Made by a program: the position numbers and the translations under genes. A stretch of DNA of 61,966 nt from Clostridia bacterium (lineage in GTDB: Bacteria > Bacillota > Clostridia > Christensenellales > Aristaeellaceae), in the NCBI GenBank assembly GCA_017527065.1, contig JAFXQO010000007.1, positions 1-61,966 on the forward strand. Direction: 5' to 3'. The notes below the pieces were generated by a model. That model had not been told where the DNA came from. It made no database searches and saw nothing but the letters and a program-made list of their open reading frames with translations. Positions within the stretch are counted from its first letter, which is position 1; every line of letters begins with the position of its first letter. Of this stretch, positions 24,855-32,907 are shown in pieces.

Positions 24855-25754
24855 ATGGCAGCGATTAAAAGAACCATCGGCGAACGCGCTTTTGCGGTGT
24901 TCAATTATGTATTTATGACCGTGCTCTGCATCCTGTGCCTTTACCCCATGTGGTATGTTTTCTGCGCGGCCTTCTCCGACCCGGCCTACATGTACGGCAG
25001 CCGCGGTATCCTGATCTGGCCCTACGCGCCCTACAACGTGAAGGGCTTCCAGCTGGTGTTCACCAACGACTACATCATCAGCAGCTTCCTCAACACGCTG
25101 TTCTACCTGGGCGTGGGCACCTTCCTGAACATGTTTTTGACGACCCTGGGCGCCTATTCCCTGAGCCGCCAGAACTGCTACTGGAACGGCAAGATCATGA
25201 AGTTCATCGCCTTTACCATGTACTTCCAGGGCGGCCTGATCCCCTTCTACCTGATGGTCAAGAACATGGGCCTGCTGGACACCTACAGCTCCATCATCCT
25301 GCCCGTGCTCGTGTCCACATGGAACCTGATCGTGCTGCGCACGGCCTTCGGCGCCGTGCCGGTCTCCCTGGAGGAGAGCGCCCGGCTGGACGGCGCCAAC
25401 GACTGGACGATCCTCTGGCGCATCGTGTTCCCGCTGAGCCAGGCGACCGTGGCCGTCGTCACGCTGTACTACGCGGTGTACTGGTGGAACAACTGGTTCA
25501 ACCCCAGCATCTTCCTGCAGACAAAGGCCAAGTACCCGCTGCAGCTCCTGCTGCGCGAGATCCTGCTCCAGAACGACGCCTCCATGACCTCCGGCGCGAA
25601 CATGAGCATGGTGGGCCAGGAATCCATTTCCCAGTACAAGCTGCTGGTCAAGTACTGCGTCATTGTGGTCGCCACGGTGCCGATCCTCGTCACCTATCCC
25701 TTCCTGCAGAAATACTTCGTGAAGGGCGTCATGATCGGCTCCATCAAGGGCTGA
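24855..25754 (+). CDS. Sugar ABC transporter permease (LplC-like)
   Basis: The 299-residue, six-helix protein has the sequence KRTIGERAFAVFNYVFMT at its start, LCLYPMWYVFCAAFSDP, and the EAA loop EESARLDGANDWTILWRIVFPLS. It ends in KGVMIGSIKG, as LplC/YtcP proteins do. It pairs with the preceding permease. AGGAGGG lies ten bases before ATG 24855. A terminator follows, closing the three-gene unit. Confidence 0.94.
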   Translation: MAAIKRTIGERAFAVFNYVFMTVLCILCLYPMWYVFCAAFSDPAYMYGSRGILIWPYAPYNVKGFQLVFTNDYIISSFLNTLFYLGVGTFLNMFLTTLGAYSLSRQNCYWNGKIMKFIAFTMYFQGGLIPFYLMVKNMGLLDTYSSIILPVLVSTWNLIVLRTAFGAVPVSLEESARLDGANDWTILWRIVFPLSQATVAVVTLYYAVYWWNNWFNPSIFLQTKAKYPLQLLLREILLQNDASMTSGANMSMVGQESISQYKLLVKYCVIVVATVPILVTYPFLQKYFVKGVMIGSIKG

Positions 25755-25777
25755 TCCCACGAAAAACCAAAAACGAT

Positions 25778-25818
25778 CCGAGGCCGCCTCAATCGCGGGG
25801 CGGCCTCGGGTTTTGTTT
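25778..25818 (+). terminator. Terminator of the sugar ABC operon
   Basis: CCGAGGCCGCC (25778-25788) pairs with GGCGGCCTCGG (25799-25809), followed by GTTTTGTTT. Confidence 0.9.
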
Positions 25819-25826
25819 ATCTATCG

Positions 25827-26531
25827 TCAGGCCCGATCGAGGGTCGCGATCAGCGGCCTGTGGTCGGAGTTCTGGGTGTCCATGGAGCGGAGCGACAGCG
25901 TTTTGAAGGCGGCGGAATGCAGGATGTAGTCGATCTTGATCTCCGGCGCGCCGGAGGGGAAAGTCCTTATTTCATCCCGCTCCCCCGCCGAATCGGCCAG
26001 GACGTCGAAGAGCGGCCGCAGGATCGCATCGTCCGGCTCCATGTTGAGGTCGCCCATCAGGATGACGGGATTCCGCTCCTTCGCGACGGCCTCGCAGGCG
26101 GTCTCCACGGCGGCGCGCTTCTCCGAATCGTTCAGGCCGAAGTGGGTCTGCAGCACGGTCACGGGCCCGCCGTCCAGCTCCAGCACGACGCGCAGCAGCG
26201 TGCGGTGTTCTGTGTGCCGCGCGCCGGGCTCGAAGCGGTCGGGGATCTGGACGACCTCGCGCTCCAGGAGGGGCCGGCGCGTGAGGAAGGCGTTGCCGTA
26301 TGCGCCGCCGGCGATGTCAATGGACTTGCCAAACACGGGATAGTAGCCTGTGAGCCGGCCGAGCGCGTCGGCCTGGTCGTAGGGCGCGTCGGTCGTGAAG
26401 GCGCGCACCTCGTTGACGCCGCAGAAATCCGGCTGCGCGTCGCGGATCACTTCCGCGGCGAAGGCGATGTTCTGCTCCCGCTGAAGGTTGCGGCCCGAGC
26501 AGATGTTGTAGGTCATGGCGGTGAAGGGCAT
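25827..26531 (-). CDS. Endonuclease/exonuclease/phosphatase-family hydrolase
   Basis: The 234-residue protein has the EEP motifs in order: TYNICSG, a metal-binding Glu in CGVNEVR, TVLQTHFGLND, ILMGDLNMEP, IDYILHS and SDHRPLIATL. No signal peptide, so it acts in the cytoplasm, probably on a phosphodiester or sugar/inositol phosphate. ATG 26531 has AGGAG eight bases upstream; a GTG three codons earlier overlaps the ribosome site. The gene follows the putative glycosidase gene by 18 bases, and the two are probably transcribed together. Confidence 0.87.
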   Translation of the reverse strand: MPFTAMTYNICSGRNLQREQNIAFAAEVIRDAQPDFCGVNEVRAFTTDAPYDQADALGRLTGYYPVFGKSIDIAGGAYGNAFLTRRPLLEREVVQIPDRFEPGARHTEHRTLLRVVLELDGGPVTVLQTHFGLNDSEKRAAVETACEAVAKERNPVILMGDLNMEPDDAILRPLFDVLADSAGERDEIRTFPSGAPEIKIDYILHSAAFKTLSLRSMDTQNSDHRPLIATLDRA

Positions 26532-26549
26532 ATCACGCACTCCTTTCTG

Positions 26550-27914
26550 TCAGATCATGGCGATGTCGGGCCGTTGGACGGTTTCGCGGAGTATGTCGCG
26601 CCATTCGCGGGCGGGATCCCAGAGGCACTCCGCGAACAGCGCCACGGGCAGCGGGATCTCCCGCTCGAACAGGCCGTCGTCCACCAGGTTATACACGGCC
26701 GCGCCGTCATTCGCGGCGAACTGGCGCGCCGTCTCAAGGCACTTTTCGCCGTGCGCCAGCCACTCGCCCGCGACGTAGCGCCAGATCTGGCGGAACAGCG
26801 GAAGCCTGGCCTCTATCTCCGCCTCGCTGCCGCAGCCCAGCATGGCGGGGCCCGTCTGGTGCTGGAAACGGCCCCAATCCAGCTGCACCATGCTCTTGAG
26901 CACCGCGCCGGCGACGCCTTCCGGCCGGAGGGTGATGATTTTTTCCGTGAAGGCGCGGGTCTCCTCGGGCGCGTCCGTATGGTCCGGCAGGGAGTGATAG
27001 GGAAAATCGCCGCAGTTCTCCCAGATGATCTCCACCCGGGGGTCCACCTGCGCGATGTAGGCCAGCCGGTTTTTCACCGAGGCGGCGTGCAGGCCGAACT
27101 GCAGCCGCAGCCCCGGATGCTTTTCCAGCAGGCGGCCCGCCGTCCGGTTCACAAACTCGGTCACCGCCTCGGCGATGAGGCGGCCGTCCAGGGTCTCCGA
27201 GCCGGTCTCGGTGAAGCTCTGGAAGTAGATGCCGTCGCCGCCGAGCGGGGCGTATTCGCGCTCGTATGTGGCGATGATCCGCTCCACCGCCTCGTCCGAC
27301 ACATCCAGGCGCATAGTGGTGTCCCAGCCCCAGGCGTAGCCCCAGATGACGCCGATGCCCAGGCTGTGGGCGCGTTCCACGATCTCCCGCCCGTTGAGCG
27401 GCGCGAAGTCATTCCAGATGATGACCTCGTTCAGCCGCAGCCGCGCCATGTTCTCGAGGTATCCGCGCCAGTCGTAGACCGACATGCCCCATGTCCACAG
27501 CCCGCGGCGCTGGATCGCGGGGGCGCTGGTGTAGTCGGTTTGGGGCAGGGGCGCTTCGGTGAAAAGCGGATTGAAATAATACGGATTCGCCGTGCGGCGG
27601 GCCAGGCGCGCCTGGCCGAGATACCGGCCGCAGAATTCCATGCAGCCGTGCATGAGGGCGACGTCGTCCGCGCCGAAAATGCGGGCGAGCTGCCGTCCGT
27701 CCCGCGGCGCTTCAACGGCGATCCGATAGCCATGGGCGGGTACGTGATCCTCCGGCGCGGCCAGCGCCAGGCGCACGCCGCTGAACGCCGCGTCCTCCGG
27801 CCCGACATGGGGCCAGTAGCGCGCGTATTCGTGGATGGCGGCGGAGACCGCCTCAACACCGAAGCGCACCGGCGGCGTGAGTTCTCCCTCAAAGATGATC
27901 TGCCATTGATTCAC
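26550..27914 (-). CDS. Putative glycoside hydrolase-like TIM-barrel protein
   Basis: The 454-residue protein begins GTG-NQWQIIFEGELTPPVRFG behind AGGAGG. An N-terminal GH-associated alpha/beta domain (about 1-120) is followed by a barrel with WTWGMSVYDWRGYLENMARLR, LNEVIIWNDF, GIGVIWGYAWGWD, GIYFQSFTETGSE and VEIIWENCGDFP. This layout recalls GH20/GH67/DUF4838-type enzymes, in which adjacent acidic residues act as catalysts (the FTETGSE and WENCGD acids are candidates). There is no signal peptide, so it would act on imported oligosaccharides. I cannot assign a family with certainty. It lies next to the oligosaccharide transporter operon but on the opposite strand. Confidence 0.6.
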   Translation of the reverse strand: MNQWQIIFEGELTPPVRFGVEAVSAAIHEYARYWPHVGPEDAAFSGVRLALAAPEDHVPAHGYRIAVEAPRDGRQLARIFGADDVALMHGCMEFCGRYLGQARLARRTANPYYFNPLFTEAPLPQTDYTSAPAIQRRGLWTWGMSVYDWRGYLENMARLRLNEVIIWNDFAPLNGREIVERAHSLGIGVIWGYAWGWDTTMRLDVSDEAVERIIATYEREYAPLGGDGIYFQSFTETGSETLDGRLIAEAVTEFVNRTAGRLLEKHPGLRLQFGLHAASVKNRLAYIAQVDPRVEIIWENCGDFPYHSLPDHTDAPEETRAFTEKIITLRPEGVAGAVLKSMVQLDWGRFQHQTGPAMLGCGSEAEIEARLPLFRQIWRYVAGEWLAHGEKCLETARQFAANDGAAVYNLVDDGLFEREIPLPVALFAECLWDPAREWRDILRETVQRPDIAMI

Positions 27915-27927
27915 GGACGAATCCTCC

Positions 27928-28239
27928 TTACCTGAGCTTCACCGCCGTGCCGTAGGCCATGACCTCCGCGGCACCCTGCATGATAGAGGAGGAGACGTAG
28001 CGCACGCCGACGATGGCGTCAGCGCCGAGGGACTGCGCATCGGCGGCCATGCGCTCGGTGGCGAGGGCGCGGGCCTTGGCCATCATCTCGTTGTACTTGG
28101 TGAGTTCGCCGCCCACCAGCGTTTTGAGTCCCGCGCCGATGTCGCGGAAGGCGTTCACGCTCTGGATGGTGCTGCCCTTCACGAGGCCGAGGGGTTCGAC
28201 TGTCTTTCCGGGAATGGATTCGATGGTGACGATCAACAT
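27928..28239 (-). CDS. YbjQ (UPF0145) family protein
   Basis: The 103-residue protein fits YbjQ: STIQSVNAFRDIGAGLKTLVGGE, a helical middle (MMAKARALATERM), and SLGADAIVGVRYVSSSIMQG ending in YGTAVKL. Members form pentamers, with unknown function. It lies 13 bases upstream of the putative glycosidase gene and downstream of a DUF3795 gene, probably as one transcript. Confidence 0.9.
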   Translation of the reverse strand: MLIVTIESIPGKTVEPLGLVKGSTIQSVNAFRDIGAGLKTLVGGELTKYNEMMAKARALATERMAADAQSLGADAIVGVRYVSSSIMQGAAEVMAYGTAVKLR

Positions 28240-28274
28240 GGTTCATGCGCTCCTTTCAATGGTTGAAATGGTCG

Positions 28275-28691
28275 TTATTTCAAGCCGGGGTTTTCCCTTT
28301 CCCCGGTTTGGATGAAACGGATCAGCTCTTTGAGGTCGTCGAAATCGTCGTAATCGCCCATGATGCCCTCGCGGTGATAGACGACGCCGTTCCGCTCGTT
28401 GCGCTCCAGGCAGTCGAGAAGCGCCTCCGGGCCGTATCGCCGCGCGAATTCCGCGAAGGCGCGCGGTTTGATCTTCTCCGCGTACAGGCCCTTGCCGCAT
28501 TGCGCCGGTTCGCACTCATAGCATCCTTTCAGCTTCTTTTCGATGACGCACTTGCGGTTTTCGCACCATTCGGCGTCCTGGCACCAGGAAAGCTCCAGAA
28601 AGCCATCCCGTTTGCAGCCCTTGCAGGAGACGTTCTCCGAGCAAAGGCAGCAGGCCAGCCCGCAGCGCGCGATGCCAAGCTCACGTTTCAT
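28275..28691 (-). CDS. DUF3795 cysteine-rich protein
   Basis: The 138-residue protein carries ten cysteines in its first half (CGLACCLCSENVSCKGC, then CQDAEWC, C, CYECEPAQC), typical of DUF3795 proteins thought to bind metal or iron-sulfur clusters. The C-terminal half is helical. Function unknown. GGGAGG lies seven bases before ATG 28691. Confidence 0.88.
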   Translation of the reverse strand: MKRELGIARCGLACCLCSENVSCKGCKRDGFLELSWCQDAEWCENRKCVIEKKLKGCYECEPAQCGKGLYAEKIKPRAFAEFARRYGPEALLDCLERNERNGVVYHREGIMGDYDDFDDLKELIRFIQTGERENPGLK

Positions 28692-28707
28692 GGTATTACC
28701 TCCCCTT

Positions 28708-29175
28708 TCATCCCAATTCGTCCGGCGTAACGCCCGTCTGTTCCCCGCGGCCTGCCCGCCGCCCGGCTTCCCGGAAAAGGACTGGCGTCACCAGCGGATA
28801 GGTCAGGTTGTCGGGCAATGTGTCGAAGGCCTGGATCCCGCTCATTTCATAGGGCGGCAGTCGGTCGATCCGGCAGATGATCGCGGCGTATACGCGCCCG
28901 TTGGACGACCCTTCCGAATCGAACGCGCGGTAGTCGCACACGGGGATGATTTCGGCGTCGCTCACGCCGCTTTCCTCATACAACTCGCGCCGCGCGGCTT
29001 CTTCGGGCGTTTCGCCCGCCTCGATGTGCCCGCCCTGCGTCTCCCAGGACTGATGTCCGCCGTGGTAGCTCAGGAGGTACCGCTCCCCATAGAAGGAGCA
29101 GACGACGACGAAACGCAGCGGGCTCAGGGAGCCGAGCGGATGGAGCGAGCACTGCAGTTCGCGGTGGCCGGTCAT
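28708..29175 (-). CDS. Nudix hydrolase
   Basis: The 155-residue protein has the Nudix box GHIEAGETPEEAARRELYEE followed by SG, which binds metal and cleaves a nucleoside diphosphate linked to another group. The box is preceded by SWETQG. Substrate unknown; sequence CDYRAFDSEG resembles members acting in a salvage or house-cleaning role. ATG 29175 is behind AAGGAGAGG; an ATG seven codons upstream lacks support. Confidence 0.9.
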   Translation of the reverse strand: MTGHRELQCSLHPLGSLSPLRFVVVCSFYGERYLLSYHGGHQSWETQGGHIEAGETPEEAARRELYEESGVSDAEIIPVCDYRAFDSEGSSNGRVYAAIICRIDRLPPYEMSGIQAFDTLPDNLTYPLVTPVLFREAGRRAGRGEQTGVTPDELG

Positions 29176-29228
29176 GGCAGCCTCTCCTTCCTTCATGTAC
29201 CGCTTATGACGCCAATTCCCGATCGGCG

Positions 29229-29407
29229 CTATTCCTCAAAATAACGGATGGTTTCCCTGGCGATGGCGTCGATCGTGCGCCTGTCGATCACAAACCGGAT
29301 CGCCGGATTGACCGCCTGCGCGTTTTCAGCGCCGCGGCCCGGATTTCAGCGACGGTCTTCTCGTCTTTCTCGGCATACATCACCGGCTGGTCATGGTATG
29401 GGTTCAT
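29229..29407 (-). pseudogene. Small gene with a single-base frameshift
   Basis: On the minus strand ATG 29407 follows GGAGGCG and encodes MNPYHDQPVMYAEKDEKTVA, continuing EIRAAALK. Around 29325 the coherent frame switches: the shifted frame reads ENAQAVNPAIRFVIDRR, continuing TIDAIARETIRYFEE, and stops at 29231-29229. The total length of 179 bases is one base off a multiple of three, so one base is missing or extra in the run gccgcggcg. The intact product would be about 59 residues. I do not recognise it. It lies directly downstream of the ABC-F gene. Either a real pseudogene or a sequencing/assembly error. Confidence 0.55.
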
Positions 29408-29437
29408 ATGCGGCGCCTCCGTCATATCGGCCGCTGC

Positions 29438-31366
29438 CTATGCCTCGGCTTCCTCCGCCAGCGCGGCGGTGTCCGTCCATTCCTCGTAGAGCGCTTCCAG
29501 CCGCTCCTGGGCGGCCTTGTGGTCGCGCGCCACGGCGGCGGCCCTGTCGGGATTCGCGTAGACCTCCGCGTCGCCCATGGAGGCTTCGAGCCGGGAGATG
29601 AGGTCTTCCGCGTCCGCGATGTCCTGCTCCAGCTGCTGCACGCGCGCCTTCAGCGCCTTTTTCGATTCGCGCTTCAGCCGCTCCAGGCGCTTCTCCTTGT
29701 CCAGCTGGGTGCGCGTCTTGCCGCCCTGGATGGTTTCCTCCGCCCCGGCTTCCATCAGGCGCTTCTTTTCCAGATAGTCGTCGTAATTGCCCAGGTACTC
29801 GGTCACGCCGTCCGCGCTCATCTCGATCACGCGGTTGGCCACCCGGTTGATGAAGTAGCGGTCGTGCGACACGGTGAGTATGGTGCCGGTGAAGCCGTCC
29901 AGCGCGCCTTCCAGCACCTCGCGGGAGTCCATGTCCAGGTGGTTGGTGGGCTCGTCCAGCAGCAGCAGGTTGTCCTTGCGGAGCATCAGCTTGGCCAGCG
30001 CCACGCGGCCGCGTTCGCCGCCGGAGAGCGTCTCGATCTTCTGAAACACGTCGTCGCCCATGAACAGGAAAAGCGCCAGCACAGAACGCACCTCGTCCGG
30101 CTCCATGCGGGGGAAGTCGTCCCACAATTCGTCCATCACGGTCTTTTCCATTGTGAGGCCGGCCTGGTGCTGGTCGTAGTAGCCCACGTCCACGTTCGCG
30201 CCGTAGCGCACGTCGCCGGTGTCGGGCGGGAGCTCCTTCACCAGGATGCGCAGCAGCGTGGTCTTGCCGATGCCGTTCGGGCCGATCACCGCCACCCGGT
30301 CGCCCGAGCGCAGGTGCAGGTCGAAATGCTTAAACAGCGTGCGCCCGTCGAAACCCTTCGACAGGTCGCGCGCCATGAGCACGTCCTCGCCGGTGCGGCG
30401 GCGCGCCTCGAAGGAGAAGCGCACGCGCTGCTCGTCCACCGGCTTTTCGATGAGCTCCATCTTTTCGAGGCGCTTTTCGCGGCTCTCGGCGGCCTTGATG
30501 CTCTTCTCGCGGTTGTACATGCGGTAGCGCTCGATGATGGCCTGCTGCCGGGCGATTTCCTTGCGCTGCATCACGTATTCCTTCATCTGCCGCTCCAGGT
30601 TCATCTGGCGCTGCTGCATGTAGGCGTCGTAGTTGCCGGCGTACTGGGTGAGCCGCGTCATGGACAGCTCGGCCATGCAGTCGCACACGGCGTTCAGGAA
30701 GTAGCGGTCGTGGGAGATGACGATGACCGTGCCCTTGTACTTGCGCAGCGTGTCCTCCAGCCACTGGGTGGCGGCCAGGTCCAGGTGGTTGGTGGGCTCG
30801 TCCAGCATGAGCAGCTCCGGCTGCATCAGCAGGATGCGCGCCAGGCACAGCCGCGTCTTTTCGCCGCCCGACAGGAGGCTCGCGGGCTGGGTCTGCCGTT
30901 CTTTGGAAAAGCCCAAGCCGGCCAGAACGCCCTGGATGCGGCTGGGCCACTCGTAGCCGCCCTCCCGCTCGAAGCGGTCGGTCAGGCGGGTGTATTCGCG
31001 GCTGAGTTCCTCAAGCTGCCCGGGATCTTCGTGGTTTTCGGCCATCTGCGCCTCCAGGTCGCGCAGCTTCTGTTCCATTTTCTTCAGCGGATCGAACACG
31101 CGGCTCAGCTCGTCCACCACGGCGAGGTCGGAGGTGATGTCGGCCTGCTGGGTGAGGAAGCCCACCTGCGTGCCGCGAATGAGGCTGACGGAACCGGAAT
31201 CGAGGGGCATTTCACCCGCGATGATCTTGAGCAGCGTGGATTTGCCGCTGCCGTTCACGCCCACCAGGCCCAGCCGCTGCCCCTCCTTCAGCGTGAGGGA
31301 GACGTCGTTCAGTATGACGTTCAGCCCGAACGCCTTCGTCACGTTTTGCAAAGTCAGAAGAACCAT
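29438..31366 (-). CDS. ABC-F family ATPase
   Basis: The 642-residue soluble protein contains two ATPase domains. The first has Walker A GVNGSGKSTLL, signature LLSGGEKTRLCLAR and LLMLDEPTNHLD. The second has GPNGIGKTTLLR, TLSGGERGRVALAK and LLLLDEPTNHLD. The long helical linker between them (about 230-320) and a C-terminal coiled coil (about 550-640) mark the ABC-F group, which acts on ribosomes as translation factors; some members protect against antibiotics. The subgroup resembles the housekeeping YkpA/YdiF type. ATG 31366 has GGAG upstream; a GTG four codons earlier does not. It has its own promoter. Confidence 0.92.
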   Translation of the reverse strand: MVLLTLQNVTKAFGLNVILNDVSLTLKEGQRLGLVGVNGSGKSTLLKIIAGEMPLDSGSVSLIRGTQVGFLTQQADITSDLAVVDELSRVFDPLKKMEQKLRDLEAQMAENHEDPGQLEELSREYTRLTDRFEREGGYEWPSRIQGVLAGLGFSKERQTQPASLLSGGEKTRLCLARILLMQPELLMLDEPTNHLDLAATQWLEDTLRKYKGTVIVISHDRYFLNAVCDCMAELSMTRLTQYAGNYDAYMQQRQMNLERQMKEYVMQRKEIARQQAIIERYRMYNREKSIKAAESREKRLEKMELIEKPVDEQRVRFSFEARRRTGEDVLMARDLSKGFDGRTLFKHFDLHLRSGDRVAVIGPNGIGKTTLLRILVKELPPDTGDVRYGANVDVGYYDQHQAGLTMEKTVMDELWDDFPRMEPDEVRSVLALFLFMGDDVFQKIETLSGGERGRVALAKLMLRKDNLLLLDEPTNHLDMDSREVLEGALDGFTGTILTVSHDRYFINRVANRVIEMSADGVTEYLGNYDDYLEKKRLMEAGAEETIQGGKTRTQLDKEKRLERLKRESKKALKARVQQLEQDIADAEDLISRLEASMGDAEVYANPDRAAAVARDHKAAQERLEALYEEWTDTAALAEEAEA

Positions 31367-31412
31367 GTTTTCAAACACTCCATGCGCGCATACTCATCCA
31401 ATTTACACCAGC

Positions 31413-31441
31413 ATTATAACACATTCCCGGCCGCTTGTGAA
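31413..31441 (-). promoter_or_regulatory. SigA promoter of the ABC-F gene
   Basis: Minus strand: TTCACA (31441-31436), 17-bp spacer and TATAAT (31418-31413), with a TGT just before the -10, about 46 bases upstream of the start. Confidence 0.75.
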
Positions 31442-31454
31442 TCCCCCGGCGGCT

Positions 31455-32759
31455 TCACACATCCTCGCCCCGCAGCAGCGCCAGCGCGAACAGCGCCGCG
31501 CCGCGGGCGGCTTCCTCGCGCCAGGGCGACAGCGCGACGGGCAGGGAGAACGCCTCGCCCAGTATGCGCCTGAGCGCCGGATTGCGCCGCACGGCGTTGC
31601 CCGAGGCGGTCAGCCGCTCGGGCGGCTGCGCCAGATACGGCCTCATGGCTTCGTAGCCCTCGAAAAGCTCCCGCGCCATGCCCTCCAGCGTCGCGCGGAT
31701 GAGATGCGCCGGCGTGAAATTATCCTCGCTCAGGCCGGTGATCGCGCCGCGGCGGTCCGGCTCCGCGCGCGTTCCGGCAAAGCGCGTGTCCACGGCGAGG
31801 CCGCCCGCGCCGGTTTCCCCGGCCAGGCGGTTCATGACCTCGTACAGCGGCGCGCCGGCATCCGCCCCGGCGAGGGCGGCGCAGGCCCGAAAAAATCTCT
31901 CCAGAATCGCGTAGCTGCGCCCGCCGCACAGGGAGGAGCAGACCAAGAGATACCGGCCCGCCGTGAAGGGCCGGGTGTCGAAGACCGGGCTTTCGACGAA
32001 ACGGCCAGCGCAGGCGGAAATCTGCCCGCCGGTGCCGATGTTCGCCAATAAGGCATGATCGGGCTCCTCCGCCGCGCCGAGGAAGCTGGCCTGGTTGTCG
32101 CCGATGGACACGGCAACCGGTACGCCGGATGGCGTATTCCCCAGCCACGCGCCCCGCGCCGTCGACTCCGGCAGCGCCCCGCCGGCCACGGAGGCGGCGT
32201 GCCCGTCAAAAGCGTACCGGTCCGCCCGATAACCGCCGAGGCTGGCGGCATCCGAGGCGTGCAGGAGCGGCGCCGGACGGCCGGTGAGCCGCATGCCGAC
32301 ATACGCCCCGATGGTGGCAAGGGAAGCGGCGTTCTCGTACAGGCCGTGGCGGCGGTTGAAGGCGTGGGTCACCAGGCCGTAGCCGGTGGCCAGCGGCAGG
32401 CCGATCTCTTCCGACAGCCGCCGCGCCAGCGGGCTGCCGCCCTCGTCCAGATCGCCCCGGCCGTCCTGCCAGGTAAAGAGCGGGCCGAGGGCGCAGCCGG
32501 ATGCGTCCAGCGGCACCACGCCGTGCATCTGCCCGGTGAGGCCGATGGCGGCGGGGGCAAATTCGCGCGACAGCCGGCCGGCCAGGGCCAGCGCGCGTCG
32601 GGCTGTCTCCTCCGGGTCCTGCATGCGCTCATAGCCCTTGGGCGCGGGCAGGAACGGCGCGCCGGGCTGCGTCTCCGTGTGCAGCGCGGCGCGGGTATCC
32701 GCGTCCAGCACGGCGGCGGAGAGCGTCGTGGTGCCGATGTCGAGGCCGAGGATCGTCAT
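31455..32759 (-). CDS. FGGY-family carbohydrate kinase (sedoheptulokinase-like)
   Basis: The 434-residue protein starts MTILGLDIGTTTLSAAVLD, with the sugar-kinase phosphate motif, then GLTGQMHGVVPLD, LFTWQDGRG, SIGDNQASFLGA and ALLANIGTGGQIS, followed by LTASGNAVRRNP near the C-terminus. These match the sedoheptulokinase branch of FGGY kinases, which phosphorylate seven-carbon or other ketoses. Substrate preference is inferred. ATG 32759 follows AGAGGTG; the long open extension upstream has a different composition and overlaps the promoter of the aminopeptidase gene, so I reject it. Confidence 0.85.
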   Translation of the reverse strand: MTILGLDIGTTTLSAAVLDADTRAALHTETQPGAPFLPAPKGYERMQDPEETARRALALAGRLSREFAPAAIGLTGQMHGVVPLDASGCALGPLFTWQDGRGDLDEGGSPLARRLSEEIGLPLATGYGLVTHAFNRRHGLYENAASLATIGAYVGMRLTGRPAPLLHASDAASLGGYRADRYAFDGHAASVAGGALPESTARGAWLGNTPSGVPVAVSIGDNQASFLGAAEEPDHALLANIGTGGQISACAGRFVESPVFDTRPFTAGRYLLVCSSLCGGRSYAILERFFRACAALAGADAGAPLYEVMNRLAGETGAGGLAVDTRFAGTRAEPDRRGAITGLSEDNFTPAHLIRATLEGMARELFEGYEAMRPYLAQPPERLTASGNAVRRNPALRRILGEAFSLPVALSPWREEAARGAALFALALLRGEDV

Positions 32760-32840
32760 TGGGAAACACCTCTCTGAATGGGGAATTGAAGTTTGTCTGA
32801 AACAGGAATTCGATGAGGGAAACGGGGTTTCCTGCCGGGA

Positions 32841-32868
32841 TTGATTTTTCGGCGGGGCGTGGTATAAT
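32841..32868 (+). promoter_or_regulatory. Promoter of the M18 aminopeptidase gene
   Basis: TTGATT (32841-32846), 16-bp spacer ending in TGG, and TATAAT (32863-32868): an extended -10 promoter about 40 bases before the gene. Confidence 0.75.
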
Positions 32869-32907
32869 ATTGGATATGAAATATGGAATACATGGAGGTT
32901 ACAGGTC

